From the NCBI GenBank assembly GCA_958295495.1, contig OY282352.1, positions 4,410,049 through 4,474,048 on the forward strand: a stretch of 64,000 bases of DNA. Direction: 5' to 3'. This document shows positions 33,362 through 42,656 of the stretch, piece by piece; the stretch's first letter is position 1; every line of letters begins with the position of its first letter. The notes under the pieces were generated by a model. It saw only the letters and a program-made list of their open reading frames with translations, was not told the DNA's origin and did no database searches. The translations under genes and the position numbers were made by a program. The stretch comes from an uncultured Latescibacterota bacterium. GTDB taxonomy: Bacteria > Latescibacterota > UBA2968 > UBA8231.

Positions 33362-34987
33362 TTACATCCCCCAAATGGTTATGGTTGCACCGCGACAGGG
33401 TTCGGCGCGCCGGAATACTTTCTCCGACCACGTCTTGTTCGCATCGCGGTCAAAAATGAGCAAATGCCCTTCGTCGGTCGCGCATAGATCCATATAGTCA
33501 CGGGTTTGCCCCAGACCTTCAGCGACCGTTTTTTGCCGGGAACCATACAGAACTTTCAGTTCAATCACCGCCTTTTGCCGGCGACCCTTATAGGGCCAAA
33601 TGACCAGCAAATCCGTTCGTTTGCGCCCTAGCCCGTACTCTGGTTCGACCCGGCCGCCGCTGTTGACAATCCGCTGCAAAAATGCCTGCATCAACAGGTG
33701 AGGCCCCGCCTCTTTGTAGCCGAAGCGCTCCAGCCAACTAGCCGAGTGTTCGCGGAAGAATTGTTGGAAGGCGGCGATGAGGGCGTCCATGTCGAGCCGA
33801 CCATCGGCTTGGATATACCACGCGGGTTGATGGGCAAAGGTCAACTGGGTGCTGAAGGTCAGTTCGCGTGGAATCACTTCTTGGTAGATGCGATTGGCGA
33901 TTTTCAGTTGACCTTCGTCCGTCTGAATCAGTCCTAGGTCGCGCACGTAGAGAATGTCATCGGTCGGAATCAGCACCGTGCTCTCAATGCCCGCCAAGAT
34001 CGGTTCAATCACGTTTTGCACTCGGTGCTCGGCAAGTTTATCGACCAATTGGTCGATGTGGGTCTCGCGGCGCAGCACGATCTGCTCCTTGGCTGTCTCA
34101 ATCATTGCAGCGGTAATTGGCCGAGCGTGGTCGCGGCCTTCTGCTGCCTTGAAGCAGACTTCGTAACAGAGCGCGTTGACCAACCACGGCTGGCCGCGGG
34201 TGAGGTCCCAAATCCGTTCCAAGGCGTCGTCCGCAAAGGCTTGGCCTGTCGCATCCCTATGTTGGTGTATTAGCGTTGCAATTTCCCGTCGCTGGAAATT
34301 TCCCAAGCGCAGGGATTCGGCTTTGATGTTGAATGCGCTGCCGCCGGTGATGATGGCCTTTTCTTGGGTGGAGTGAATGCGATAGTCTCTGACATCGCGC
34401 ACACCGCAGAGAATGATGCTTTGGGGAAAGTGTCGCGGACGCTTGTCGTATCCGGCACGCAACTGTCTCAGCACTGAAATTAGCATGTCGCCAACGAGCG
34501 CGTCTATCTCGTCAATCAACAGGATAATCGGCTTTGCGCTTGCTTTGGACCACTCTGTGATTGCGGCATTGAGGACGCCGTCGGCACCAAACTGTTCAAA
34601 CAATGTACGCTGTTGCTCAAACAAGAACGTATCGTTGAGAAAGTCGCGAGCGCGAGAAGCCATTTCGCCAAAAATAGCTCGCATCCCCCTTTGAACATCC
34701 TCGCGAGCCGCCTGCGCTAGCTCCACATTGCAATAGAGCGCGTGGTACTTTCCGGCACGATTGAGGTATTCCGTCAGGGCGAGAAGGCAAGTCGTCTTGC
34801 CCGTCTGCCGCGGCGCGTGTAGCACGAAGTACTTCTGTTGGTCTATAAGTGCCAACACCTCGCTGAGAGCTAGGCGCGTCAGCGGCGGCAAACAGTAGTG
34901 ATCTTCGCTGCGGACGGGGCCAGCGGTACAAAAGAAACGCATGATGGGTCCGAAGGGTGGTTGCCGGTCGAGCGGTTCACTCATCAC
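33362..34987 (-). CDS. AAA ATPase fused to PD-(D/E)XK nuclease-like domain (copy 2)
   Basis: A 541-residue paralogue of the protein at 4210. P-loop HAPRQTGKT with K64, Walker B LLIDEIDAL, and a C-terminal D459 with E476-x-K478 (IELK) nuclease core; both copies end in WGM. The start overlaps the 3' end of the SacI-like gene by 11 nt, so the two are co-translated with the methylase upstream. Co-occurrence with a helicase/DUF1998 protein in one place and a methylase/endonuclease pair in another suggests a shared effector or ATP-driven accessory nuclease. Activity is inferred from motifs only. Confidence 0.8.
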   Translation of the reverse strand: MMSEPLDRQPPFGPIMRFFCTAGPVRSEDHYCLPPLTRLALSEVLALIDQQKYFVLHAPRQTGKTTCLLALTEYLNRAGKYHALYCNVELAQAAREDVQRGMRAIFGEMASRARDFLNDTFLFEQQRTLFEQFGADGVLNAAITEWSKASAKPIILLIDEIDALVGDMLISVLRQLRAGYDKRPRHFPQSIILCGVRDVRDYRIHSTQEKAIITGGSAFNIKAESLRLGNFQRREIATLIHQHRDATGQAFADDALERIWDLTRGQPWLVNALCYEVCFKAAEGRDHARPITAAMIETAKEQIVLRRETHIDQLVDKLAEHRVQNVIEPILAGIESTVLIPTDDILYVRDLGLIQTDEGQLKIANRIYQEVIPRELTFSTQLTFAHQPAWYIQADGRLDMDALIAAFQQFFREHSASWLERFGYKEAGPHLLMQAFLQRIVNSGGRVEPEYGLGRKRTDLLVIWPYKGRRQKAVIELKVLYGSRQKTVAEGLGQTRDYMDLCATDEGHLLIFDRDANKTWSEKVFRRAEPCRGATITIWGM

Positions 34988-36098
34988 TTTCAGCCGCCTT
35001 TCGCAGGGCTAGGAAAGCCTCCTTGAGTGCTTGGCTTACGGCTGAATCTGGTTCGTTCAAAACCAATTTTTGGTAGGCGTTCAAATAGTCGGCGCGGACG
35101 CGGTGGAACAGGTGCAAAAAGTGCCGCATAAATCCAATGCAGTCCAGAATAGCAATCTCGACTCCATCGCTCTGTTCGTAAAATCCGGCCGCGTAGTCCG
35201 CTACCCTCGGATCGATTCTAGCCGTGGTGACGAATAGATAATTGTCAATCCTATGAGGTGCTCCGATGATCTTGGCTAGTGCCGCGTCGATGTCAGTGTA
35301 ATCGACGCGCTTCGCCTTCATTTCGCAAGCCGTTACAACAGAATCTTCCCCAACGAGGCAAATTTCCACATCTCCCAATGAGCCGGTTTGCAAATCAGCG
35401 GCATTGTGTGGGTTTAGCGGCAATATGCGTTCGGCAAGCCGCGTACCGGCCGCCTGATAGGCCGCAGCCACGACGAGGACCGGCAAGCGGCTTGCGCCTT
35501 TGCAGGCTAGATGCTGTTCGATCAGGGTGACGATGGCCTCGGACGATAGGGGAAAGGCCCCTGTGGTTCGTCTTAATTCCCCGAGCAATGAGTTTATGCG
35601 GGTTTGTCGCTCATCGCGCATCTGCATCAAGAGGCGGACGACTTCAACAAGCAGAACATCCGCGGCCACCCGCTGCTCGGCCACATCTTCGAGTAGTTCG
35701 AGCGTTTTTTTGTAGAGATCACGGGGCCTGCCAACAAGCTCTCGGCCCGTGGTCAGCGGATGGTCGATATTGCGTAGCGTCGGTGTGAGGAAGGCTGTCG
35801 TCCGATTGACGGGTAAGCGATGTTCATCGATGAAATGGATCAGATATTGTTCATCATAGGTGCGGCCAGAAAAGCTATCCGGGCCGCCAATTTCAGTATA
35901 GGGTTTGCGTGGATCGACGTTGGGCTTGTCTAGCTTTCCTAGTAGGCACGACATAAGCAGGCGCACCCCGGCGCGATTGCTCGTGCAGCGGCAGACATAA
36001 TCTACTCGTGCTCTGATGGTTGGATCGGATATGACCGAGGTTTGCAGGGTCGCCGCAGCCTGCTCGTACACGTTGTGTAGTATTTCTTCCGGCGTCAT
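34977..36098 (-). CDS. Putative restriction endonuclease, SacI-family-like
   Basis: A 373-residue protein. VDPRKPYTEIG and FSGRTYDEQY near residues 61-85 recall the SacI endonuclease family. D243 (LGDVEI) and E259-M-K261 (CEMKAKRV) form a PD-(D/E)XK site. It overlaps the Dam-type methylase by 4 nt (ATGA) and the AAA-nuclease by 11 nt, the arrangement of a type II restriction-modification operon. A nearby methylase should protect the same site; the recognition sequence cannot be read. The SacI assignment is from recalled motifs and is less sure than the nuclease-fold call. Confidence 0.65.
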   Translation of the reverse strand: MTPEEILHNVYEQAAATLQTSVISDPTIRARVDYVCRCTSNRAGVRLLMSCLLGKLDKPNVDPRKPYTEIGGPDSFSGRTYDEQYLIHFIDEHRLPVNRTTAFLTPTLRNIDHPLTTGRELVGRPRDLYKKTLELLEDVAEQRVAADVLLVEVVRLLMQMRDERQTRINSLLGELRRTTGAFPLSSEAIVTLIEQHLACKGASRLPVLVVAAAYQAAGTRLAERILPLNPHNAADLQTGSLGDVEICLVGEDSVVTACEMKAKRVDYTDIDAALAKIIGAPHRIDNYLFVTTARIDPRVADYAAGFYEQSDGVEIAILDCIGFMRHFLHLFHRVRADYLNAYQKLVLNEPDSAVSQALKEAFLALRKAAESDE

Positions 36099-37003
36099 TC
36101 AAACAACTCTTTTTGTACTTCCGGCTCGTAATTAGTCCACAGCACTTCGCGCCGGCTGTCCTTGGTGGAATGGATGGTCTTGTCCGGGCCCTCCGTCTTG
36201 AACCAGTGATCGGGCGGGAAGAACTCGTCCATCAGAGGATGTGCATAGCCGGACACGGCCACCTTGCCCTTGCATCCACGGCCGACTTTTGCCAATGCGC
36301 GGTGCTCGGCCTCGTCCATTTCAAACCTGTACGCTTTGGCATCGCCACGAGTGGCGTGTAAGTACGGAGGATCGCAGTAAAACAAGGTCTTGCGACTATC
36401 GTAGAGCTGAAGGACATCGACAGCGGGTCGGTTTTCAATCTGAACCCGGATCAGACGCTGGGCAATCTCGTCGAGCGCATCTACACCCCCCAACCAGCGA
36501 GAGACCACGCCGGACATACCGGCGCGGCTCGTATTCTTGCAATTGGCCCAACGGCCGAGAGAGGCCGTTTGCGCCAGCCCGGTGCGGGTCTGCCGCGCCC
36601 TGATGTAAAAACGTCGGGCTCGTTCTAGGTCCGTGATGGCCTCCGTATTGCCGTAGATGGCGTAGTAGTATTCTTCGCGCGAAAACGGCGTCAGGGCGAT
36701 GGCTCGGATCAGGGCTTGGTGCTGGTCGCGCAGCACCCGAAAGAAATTCACCACCTCGCCATCGAGGTCGTTATAGGTCTCGACGGGCGCCGGTGCCCGG
36801 TTGATGAGCACGGCTCCGGAGCCGGCAAATGGTTCGCAGTAATGATGACACTCCGGCAGCAGGGGTAACAGCCAGTTGAGGTGAGAGAACTTCCCACCGT
36901 ACCAGCCGAACACAATGCGGCGGCGCGTATAGCCGGTGGTCGCTGAACGCTGCGGCTTCTCGTCCAAGAAAATAGGAGACACGCCTCGTGATTTTTTGGT
37001 CAT
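36095..37003 (-). CDS. DNA adenine methylase (D12 class)
   Basis: A 302-residue N6-adenine DNA methyltransferase of the Dam/DpnM type: WYGGKFSHLNWLLPLLP near the start, EPFAGSGAV (57-65) as the SAM-binding motif, and DPPY at 211-214 as the catalytic motif. It presumably protects host DNA from the adjacent endonuclease. Starts 3 nt after the LarA-like stop without a strong ribosome site, so translation may be coupled. Same strand as the surrounding metabolic genes. Confidence 0.9.
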   Translation of the reverse strand: MTKKSRGVSPIFLDEKPQRSATTGYTRRRIVFGWYGGKFSHLNWLLPLLPECHHYCEPFAGSGAVLINRAPAPVETYNDLDGEVVNFFRVLRDQHQALIRAIALTPFSREEYYYAIYGNTEAITDLERARRFYIRARQTRTGLAQTASLGRWANCKNTSRAGMSGVVSRWLGGVDALDEIAQRLIRVQIENRPAVDVLQLYDSRKTLFYCDPPYLHATRGDAKAYRFEMDEAEHRALAKVGRGCKGKVAVSGYAHPLMDEFFPPDHWFKTEGPDKTIHSTKDSRREVLWTNYEPEVQKELFE

Positions 37004-37006
37004 CTG

Positions 37007-38266
37007 CTAGAAGGTAAGCGGCCAATCGCCGTTTTCGTCGAAGGCCATTGCCGCGGCCTCGGCGATGATTTCCAAATCCTCGCGCTGCTCCAGCTCGGGC
37101 CGATAGGCTTCTGAGACGAACAGCTCGCCTAGCTCCAGGGTGTTGTGGATGCGCAGGACCTTGGCGTTTTCAGGTTCGACGAGGCCGACAGTCTCAAGGG
37201 CCTTTTCAATGCAGATGCGGTCCGTGTCAAAGTAGAGCGGGAGGTGTGCGCCCGAGGGGTGGTTGCCGGTCATGCAGTTGATGTAGGTGATCTCGCGGTC
37301 CATCTGCTCGATGGCGCGCTTGTGGGCGTATTCAGCGGTGCCGATCCCCGAGGCGTTGCCGTGGGTTTCCTCGGTCAGGCCGCGGACTAGGATGCGGGTT
37401 ACTTTGGGGTACTCCTTGTCGGCGGCGTGGTTGTCGTGGAACTTGCGGCCGACGACGTTGGTGTCCATGCCGGCACCGGAGATGTTTTTGCCGATCGCAT
37501 CGACGATGAGCAGATCGACTTCGTCGAAGGGCAAGCGCGGCATCCATTGCTTGGCGAGGACTAGCAATTCCTTTTCGCGCTCCACGAATTCGTCGGCCCC
37601 CACGCCGCGGATCAGCGCGGTTTGGTCGTACTGATTTTCGACTAAGGCCAGCCCCATGAGCACTCCGCACTGGTCGATGACGGTTTGGCCGACCGAGCGG
37701 ACGATGCGGTCGAAGCTGTAGTGGACAATGGCTTGGTGGTACAGGGCCGCGCCTTTGTGCTTGCCCAAGCCGATGAGCATCATCTTGTGCAGGCCGCTTT
37801 CGATTTCGCCGACAAAGTCGGTGTGCGGCTTGACGCGGCCGACGACGGCTACGTGGTCGGCTTCGAAGGCGTATTGGTCAAAAAAGACGGGAACGCCGTC
37901 CTCGGTCGCGCCCACCTGTACGGTTTCCATGGACGACTTGATGGGCGCGCCGGTGTACGCCTCGGTGACGCCGTAGCCCTCGATGATGGCCTGTTGCGCC
38001 TCGGCGATGCCGCCGCCGTGGCTGCCCATGGCGGGGACGAGGAAGGGCTGGAGGCCGAGGGCCTTGAATTCGGCCACGAGGCTTTTGATCACCAGCGCGA
38101 TATTGGCAATGCCGCGGCTGCCGACGGAGATGGCGATGGTCTCGCCGGGCGCGACTTTGGCGTCGAGGCCGAGCTTTTGGACTTCGGCGCGCACGGCGGC
38201 GGGAATGTTCTCGACCGTGGGCGCGGAGAAATGCTGGCGAACGCGGAACATGCGAGGCAGGGACAT
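37007..38266 (-). CDS. LarA-like nickel-dependent racemase (DUF2088)
   Basis: A 419-residue member of the lactate-racemase family. VPAMGSHGGG, GRVKPHTDFVGEIESGLHK and LIGLGKHKGA supply the His/Lys residues that hold the nickel-pincer cofactor in LarA relatives; the C-terminal domain includes GAGMDTNVVGR. Substrate is probably a 2-hydroxy acid, not necessarily lactate. No larB/C/E cofactor genes are in the window. It lies 10 nt downstream of the alcohol dehydrogenase (GGAGG in the gap) and immediately upstream of the restriction cassette. Confidence 0.85.
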   Translation of the reverse strand: MSLPRMFRVRQHFSAPTVENIPAAVRAEVQKLGLDAKVAPGETIAISVGSRGIANIALVIKSLVAEFKALGLQPFLVPAMGSHGGGIAEAQQAIIEGYGVTEAYTGAPIKSSMETVQVGATEDGVPVFFDQYAFEADHVAVVGRVKPHTDFVGEIESGLHKMMLIGLGKHKGAALYHQAIVHYSFDRIVRSVGQTVIDQCGVLMGLALVENQYDQTALIRGVGADEFVEREKELLVLAKQWMPRLPFDEVDLLIVDAIGKNISGAGMDTNVVGRKFHDNHAADKEYPKVTRILVRGLTEETHGNASGIGTAEYAHKRAIEQMDREITYINCMTGNHPSGAHLPLYFDTDRICIEKALETVGLVEPENAKVLRIHNTLELGELFVSEAYRPELEQREDLEIIAEAAAMAFDENGDWPLTF

Positions 38267-38276
38267 GGTGGACCTC

Positions 38277-39428
38277 CTAAATGGCTTGTTGGAATAGAGC
38301 TTCGAGATCGCGCTGGCTGGTCTTGCGGGGATTGACGGCGATGTTGCCGCTCTGCATGGCGGTGTGCGCCATAGTGGGGATGCGGGCCGTATCGACGCCG
38401 ACGTCGCCCAGCTTGGCAGGGATGCCTAAGTCGGCGTTGAGATGGCGCACCGCGGCTAGCGCGGCTAGCGCGGCTTGGCGTTGGTCTAAGCCGGCGATGT
38501 GCGCGCCGAGCGCCTCGGCGATGGCGGCAAATTTGCCGGGGCAGGCCAGCCAGTTGAACTCCATGACGTAGGGCAGCAAGATGGCGTTGAGCAGCCCGTG
38601 ATGTACGTGGTAGTGGGCGCCGACTGGATGGGACATGGCGTGGACATTGCCGAGGCGCGTTTGCGAAAAGGCGACGCCGGCCAACATACTGGCGATGAGC
38701 ATGTTTTCGGTGGCGGCTAGCGAGTGGTCGTTGGCGCAGGCTAGGCGCAGGTTGTGGCCGATGAGGCGGATGGCGTGCAGCGCGATGCCCTCGGTGATGG
38801 GCGTGGCCGCTAGGTTGATATAGGATTCGAGCGCGTGGGTCAGGGCGTCTAGGCCGGTGGCCGCGCCGATGGAGGTGGGCAGGGCGACCGATAGGTCGGG
38901 GTCGAGGACGCCGACTTGGGGCGCGATTTTCCAGCTAATGACCGGATCTTTGTTGCCGCTGGCGGGGTTGTCCAGCACGGCGAAGGGCGTGACTTCGCTG
39001 GCGGTGCCGTAGGTCGTGGGGACGCAGGCGAGATAGGGCAGGTCATTTGCGACTTTTCCGCTGCCTAGATACTCGGTGATGCGGCCGTCGTTGGACGCGA
39101 GTACGCCGATCATCTTGGCCACGTCCATAGGTGAGCCACCGCCGAGGCCGATGATGGCGGTGCAGCGTTCTCGTTGGTAGGTCTGGGCCCCGGCCTCGAC
39201 AGATTCTTCGGTCGGCTCGCTCGAACCGTCTTTGAGATAGACGGCATGGGGGATGTTGCCGAGAGCGGCGACGATCGCTTCCACAGTGCCAATTTCCCCT
39301 AAGACCTGATCGGAGACGATCAGCACCTTGTCGGCCGGCGAGAAGCAAGCCGCCAAGCCGGCGATAGCTCCGGGGCCGTGGACGATGCGGGTGGGATGGC
39401 GGAAGTCGAAGTGGGTTTGGAAGGGCAT
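38277..39428 (-). CDS. Iron-containing alcohol dehydrogenase
   Basis: A 383-residue group-III alcohol dehydrogenase. GLGGGSPMDVAK binds NAD(P); metal ligands are expected in GLDALTHALESY and in AMSHPVGAHYHVHHG. Members reduce or oxidise hydroxy acids, diols and maleylacetate. ATG 39428 is preferred because AGAGGA lies 6 nt upstream; TTG 39434 would add two residues. First gene of the minus-strand run with LarA-like; together they fit hydroxy-acid or sugar-acid catabolism. Confidence 0.9.
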   Translation of the reverse strand: MPFQTHFDFRHPTRIVHGPGAIAGLAACFSPADKVLIVSDQVLGEIGTVEAIVAALGNIPHAVYLKDGSSEPTEESVEAGAQTYQRERCTAIIGLGGGSPMDVAKMIGVLASNDGRITEYLGSGKVANDLPYLACVPTTYGTASEVTPFAVLDNPASGNKDPVISWKIAPQVGVLDPDLSVALPTSIGAATGLDALTHALESYINLAATPITEGIALHAIRLIGHNLRLACANDHSLAATENMLIASMLAGVAFSQTRLGNVHAMSHPVGAHYHVHHGLLNAILLPYVMEFNWLACPGKFAAIAEALGAHIAGLDQRQAALAALAAVRHLNADLGIPAKLGDVGVDTARIPTMAHTAMQSGNIAVNPRKTSQRDLEALFQQAI

Positions 39429-39539
39429 GGACAATCCTCTGCGTGCAGGAGGGAAAGTAGCTAGCGCTCGTCGTTGATGTCAAGATAGCGGGCGGGGTCG
39501 GGGTCGGTAGCCCGACGCCTTGTAGCTAAATACTATCTT

Positions 39540-40559
39540 TCATCCCCGTCTGGCGGCCTCTTCCAGCGCGCGCTTCGTCGGGCTGCTGGAAACCGCTGTT
39601 GGCGCGGCTCTGCATTTCTTGGGCGAAAGCCTCCAGACATCCGGCTCCATATTATTCCCCGCCACCATCCACAGCGACCCATCGTACGCGAACACGCTTG
39701 CCGCATGGCGGGGTGCCCAGGGGGTATCGGGCAATTCGGTCCATTCTACGCCATCAGCCGAATACCACACATCGCGGCGATTTCCGCTCTCTGCCGCATA
39801 GCCTTCTAACACCCACATACAGTCATCGAACGCGGCCACCTCGTGGTATTGCCTAGGTGCCCACGGAGCGTGCGTTAGGTGCTGTTCCCAGTTCACCCCA
39901 TCGGCCGAACTCCACACATCATTGTAGAAGTTGCGAATGGGAGTTGCAGGCGTATCATAGGTGCCCCCGCCCAGAATCCACATCCTGTTGTCGTGTACAA
40001 CGGCTCCGCCGATCATCCCTCTGGGCACCCACGGAGCGTGCTCGGTAACCCGGGTCCAGCTAATCCCATCGGCCGAACTCCACACATCGTTGTAGAAGAC
40101 CTCATCACCGCCGCCAAAATCGGGCAGCGTCTGCCCGCCCATCACCCAGATCCGGCCGTCAAAGGCTAGGGTGTAATGGAGTGCCCGGGGAGCCCACGGC
40201 ACGCGATCATGCGCCAGATTCCAATGAATACCGTCCGCACTGCTCCAGACATCGTTCTGATAATGGCCTTGATTGCAATCGCCACCCACGATCCACATCC
40301 GGCCGTCATGCACCGCATATCCGGCCGTATGCCGCCCCTCCCAGGGCGCATGGGGATTCTCAAGCGTCCAGGAGGTCCCATCGGGCGACGACCAGACCTC
40401 ACTGTTGCAGATCAGGGGGAAGTGGACTTTATCCCCGGGATTCCAGCCGCCCAGCAGCCACATTCTATCCCTGAACACCAATGCGCCAGCACCATCGCGA
40501 GCCGCGAATGCAGCGTTCTCCGCGACGCGGCACCACTCGTATTTTGCGCTCATTGCCAT
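39540..40559 (-). CDS. Kelch-repeat beta-propeller protein
   Basis: A 339-residue protein of about five to six kelch-type blades, each with a DRMWLLGG or DGRMWIVGG strand and an NDVWSSADGINW-like strand, plus a repeated H/D-APWxPR motif. No signal peptide, so cytoplasmic as annotated. Start given at 40559 (MAMSAK); ATG 40553 is equally possible. Kelch propellers bind proteins or glycans; no enzymatic residue is evident. The gene overlaps a short upstream frame by 10 nt. Confidence 0.8.
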   Translation of the reverse strand: MAMSAKYEWCRVAENAAFAARDGAGALVFRDRMWLLGGWNPGDKVHFPLICNSEVWSSPDGTSWTLENPHAPWEGRHTAGYAVHDGRMWIVGGDCNQGHYQNDVWSSADGIHWNLAHDRVPWAPRALHYTLAFDGRIWVMGGQTLPDFGGGDEVFYNDVWSSADGISWTRVTEHAPWVPRGMIGGAVVHDNRMWILGGGTYDTPATPIRNFYNDVWSSADGVNWEQHLTHAPWAPRQYHEVAAFDDCMWVLEGYAAESGNRRDVWYSADGVEWTELPDTPWAPRHAASVFAYDGSLWMVAGNNMEPDVWRLSPKKCRAAPTAVSSSPTKRALEEAARRG

Positions 40560-40774
40560 TTATCTCCGAAGACGTTTGAGTTGTGCATGGCTACCCTGCG
40601 GGATAGTTGTCGAGGTATCTCTGGATGTACTGACGATCTGCCTATTCGGAGGAGATATTTTTCTATGGGGTATCGATGCAGGCATAGCCTTTGCCGTCGG
40701 GGCCGCGGTCCCGTCATCGGTCCGAAGTGAGTGGGCATGAGGTACATCGCGCCCGGCGGAAACTTGTACGCCAC
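40550..40774 (-). pseudogene. 5' fragment of an unrecognised gene leading into the kelch gene
   Basis: A GTG at 40774 with AAGGAG 7 nt upstream opens a 74-codon frame. The first ~24 residues (FPPGAMYLMPTHFGPMTGPR) look like a real protein start. A +1 shift would continue them as GPDGKGYACIDTP before a stop, while the annotated frame continues as basic low-complexity sequence. It ends 10 nt inside the kelch gene, so it may still serve to load ribosomes. I do not know the parent family. Confidence 0.45.
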
Positions 40775-40837
40775 TAATGATCTCCTTTCTTGTTGACAAA
40801 CCACTGGAGGGTAAACAAATTAAGGGTATAAACTTAC

Positions 40838-41063
40838 TACACGACACCAACTAAGTTGCAGTGCAACCCTTGGTTAGGTTTATTGGTTGTGTCCAATAAC
40901 CATTTTCCTAATCACTTGGAGTTACACTGTGAGCGTATTTCATACGTTAAAACGGGCGCTGTGTCAAGGGGCTTGCTCGATGACGCGCTACCAAGCCGAT
41001 CTGTTGCCTCGTCTGCTGTGGGCGTTAATACAGACCCGTTCGGTATTGAAGAGAAAAATGTGA
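40838..41063 (+). mobile_element. 5' remnant of an IS4-family insertion sequence
   Basis: From TACACGACA at 40838, the sequence matches the end of the IS copy at 44.1-45.2 kb (shared CTAAGTTG and TTAGGTTTATT blocks). A 44-codon frame from GTG 40929 to TGA 41063 encodes HTLKRALCQGACSMTRYQ and LLWALIQTRSV, corresponding to HTLKKALTQGSVSLTRHR and VCALIQVRSV of that transposase. It is cut after these residues. The remainder of 40775-41141 holds nothing else I can support. Confidence 0.7.
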
Positions 41064-41141
41064 TCGGAAACACCGAACTATGCCGGGGGGAATTGACAAT
41101 ATTCCCGTTCACCGAAGGGGAATAGGGGAATTACATATACC

Positions 41142-42656
41142 ATGATAACGGTTATTTCAGGACCGACACTCACCATGGACCCCAACGGAGTAACGCCACT
41201 GGCGGGCCTGATTCAACTGGAAACGGACGAACCCGTGCGGATCACGCTCCAAGTGAGCGACGGGGCGGACAACCGGACCATCGAATTTGCCGAATTCAGT
41301 AGCCAGTTTGCAGTGCCGTTGCTGGGACTGAAACCCGCTACGGATTACACGATAGATGTCATTCTCACCGATCGGCATAACCAGCAGCAGGTACTGACTC
41401 CGGCACTGACGGTCACCACGCCGGCACTGCCCGCGGATTTCCCGAGCATCAATGTACTGGTCAGCGAACCCGGCCTGATGGAGCCCGGTTATACAATGAT
41501 GGCTAGATTCGTTCGCGCTGCGGGTGATCCCGGCTACACCATAATCGTTGATAACGCGGGACAAGAGGTGTGGTATTCAACCCTCGCCGGCCTCACCAAC
41601 TACCAGCTTGATAACGGCAACCTGCTGTACCGGACAGATAACGATGTAATCGAAATCGATTTGCTTGGTAATCAGGTCAGCCGAATGACGCTCGCAGACC
41701 CGGGAACCAGATTGACCCACGACATGTATCCCACGGTTGTCCAGACCTACCTGAGTATCACCATCACACAGGCAACTGTTGAAAATTTCCCGACCTCGGA
41801 AACGGATCCGGACGCGCCCCGGGCAAGTGCGACTATTGAAGATAACCCGATAGTGGAATTCGACCAGCAGGGGAATCTACTGAATATCTGGCCTCTGGTT
41901 GATATCCTCGATACCGAGCGTATCGGCTATCACTCACTGAACACCAGGCCGGCTGAACTGAATCCGCTCGGATTCGACTGGGTACATGTGAACTCCGTCA
42001 TCCACGATCCGAGGGATGACTCCATCATCATCTCCGCCCGGCACCAAGACGCTGTTATCAAGTTTACCCGCGCTGGTGAATTAAAGTGGATCTTGGGACC
42101 GCACGAGAACTGGTCGACTGAGTTTCAACCCTTTTTGCTGACACCCGTGGGAGAACCATTTGAGTGGCAGTATCACCAGCATACCTCTATGATTACACCT
42201 ACAGGAACTATAATTCTTTTTGACAATGGAAATGTCCGAGCAAGCCCTTTCGATGGCAAAACAAAGACTCCTGCCAGCCAGAACTACAGCAGGGCGGTGG
42301 AGTATGCCGTGAACGAGGAGAACATGGAGATCAGGCAGGTATGGGAATACGGCAAGGAGATAGCTGAGCGTCTGTATTCCGGGCGTGGCAGTGACGCCAA
42401 CTGGTTGTCGACAACGGGTAATGTCCTGATTACCTTCGGCAGTACCAGTCACACCGGCGGTGTGCGCAATGCCGACTTGGGGCTGGGCGAGGTATCCACG
42501 CGAATTATTGAAGTGACACATGATACACCTGTAGTAAAGGTTTTCGACCTGTCAATGTTCGATCCAGATCCGGAGGCCCGTATCCAGGTTTACCGATGTG
42601 AAAGGATCCCTGACCTGTATCCCCGGGACAGTGATGCGGACGGTATTCTGGACTAA
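41142..42656 (+). CDS. Arylsulfotransferase (ASST) family protein, damaged at both ends
   Basis: A 504-residue protein: an N-terminal fibronectin-III-like domain (about 1-95), then an ASST-type propeller with FDWVHVNSVIHDP, ISARHQDAVIKFTR, WQYHQHTSMITPTG and ILFDNGN. These His-containing motifs match ASST proteins, which transfer sulfate from aryl sulfates via a catalytic His. They are normally exported, but here there is no signal peptide, and the IS remnant ends ~80 nt upstream. The C-terminus stops at DSDADGILD, the start of a thrombospondin type-3 calcium repeat that continues in another frame. Probably inactivated or only partly functional; composition differs from the surrounding genome. 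Confidence 0.75.
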   Translation: MITVISGPTLTMDPNGVTPLAGLIQLETDEPVRITLQVSDGADNRTIEFAEFSSQFAVPLLGLKPATDYTIDVILTDRHNQQQVLTPALTVTTPALPADFPSINVLVSEPGLMEPGYTMMARFVRAAGDPGYTIIVDNAGQEVWYSTLAGLTNYQLDNGNLLYRTDNDVIEIDLLGNQVSRMTLADPGTRLTHDMYPTVVQTYLSITITQATVENFPTSETDPDAPRASATIEDNPIVEFDQQGNLLNIWPLVDILDTERIGYHSLNTRPAELNPLGFDWVHVNSVIHDPRDDSIIISARHQDAVIKFTRAGELKWILGPHENWSTEFQPFLLTPVGEPFEWQYHQHTSMITPTGTIILFDNGNVRASPFDGKTKTPASQNYSRAVEYAVNEENMEIRQVWEYGKEIAERLYSGRGSDANWLSTTGNVLITFGSTSHTGGVRNADLGLGEVSTRIIEVTHDTPVVKVFDLSMFDPDPEARIQVYRCERIPDLYPRDSDADGILD

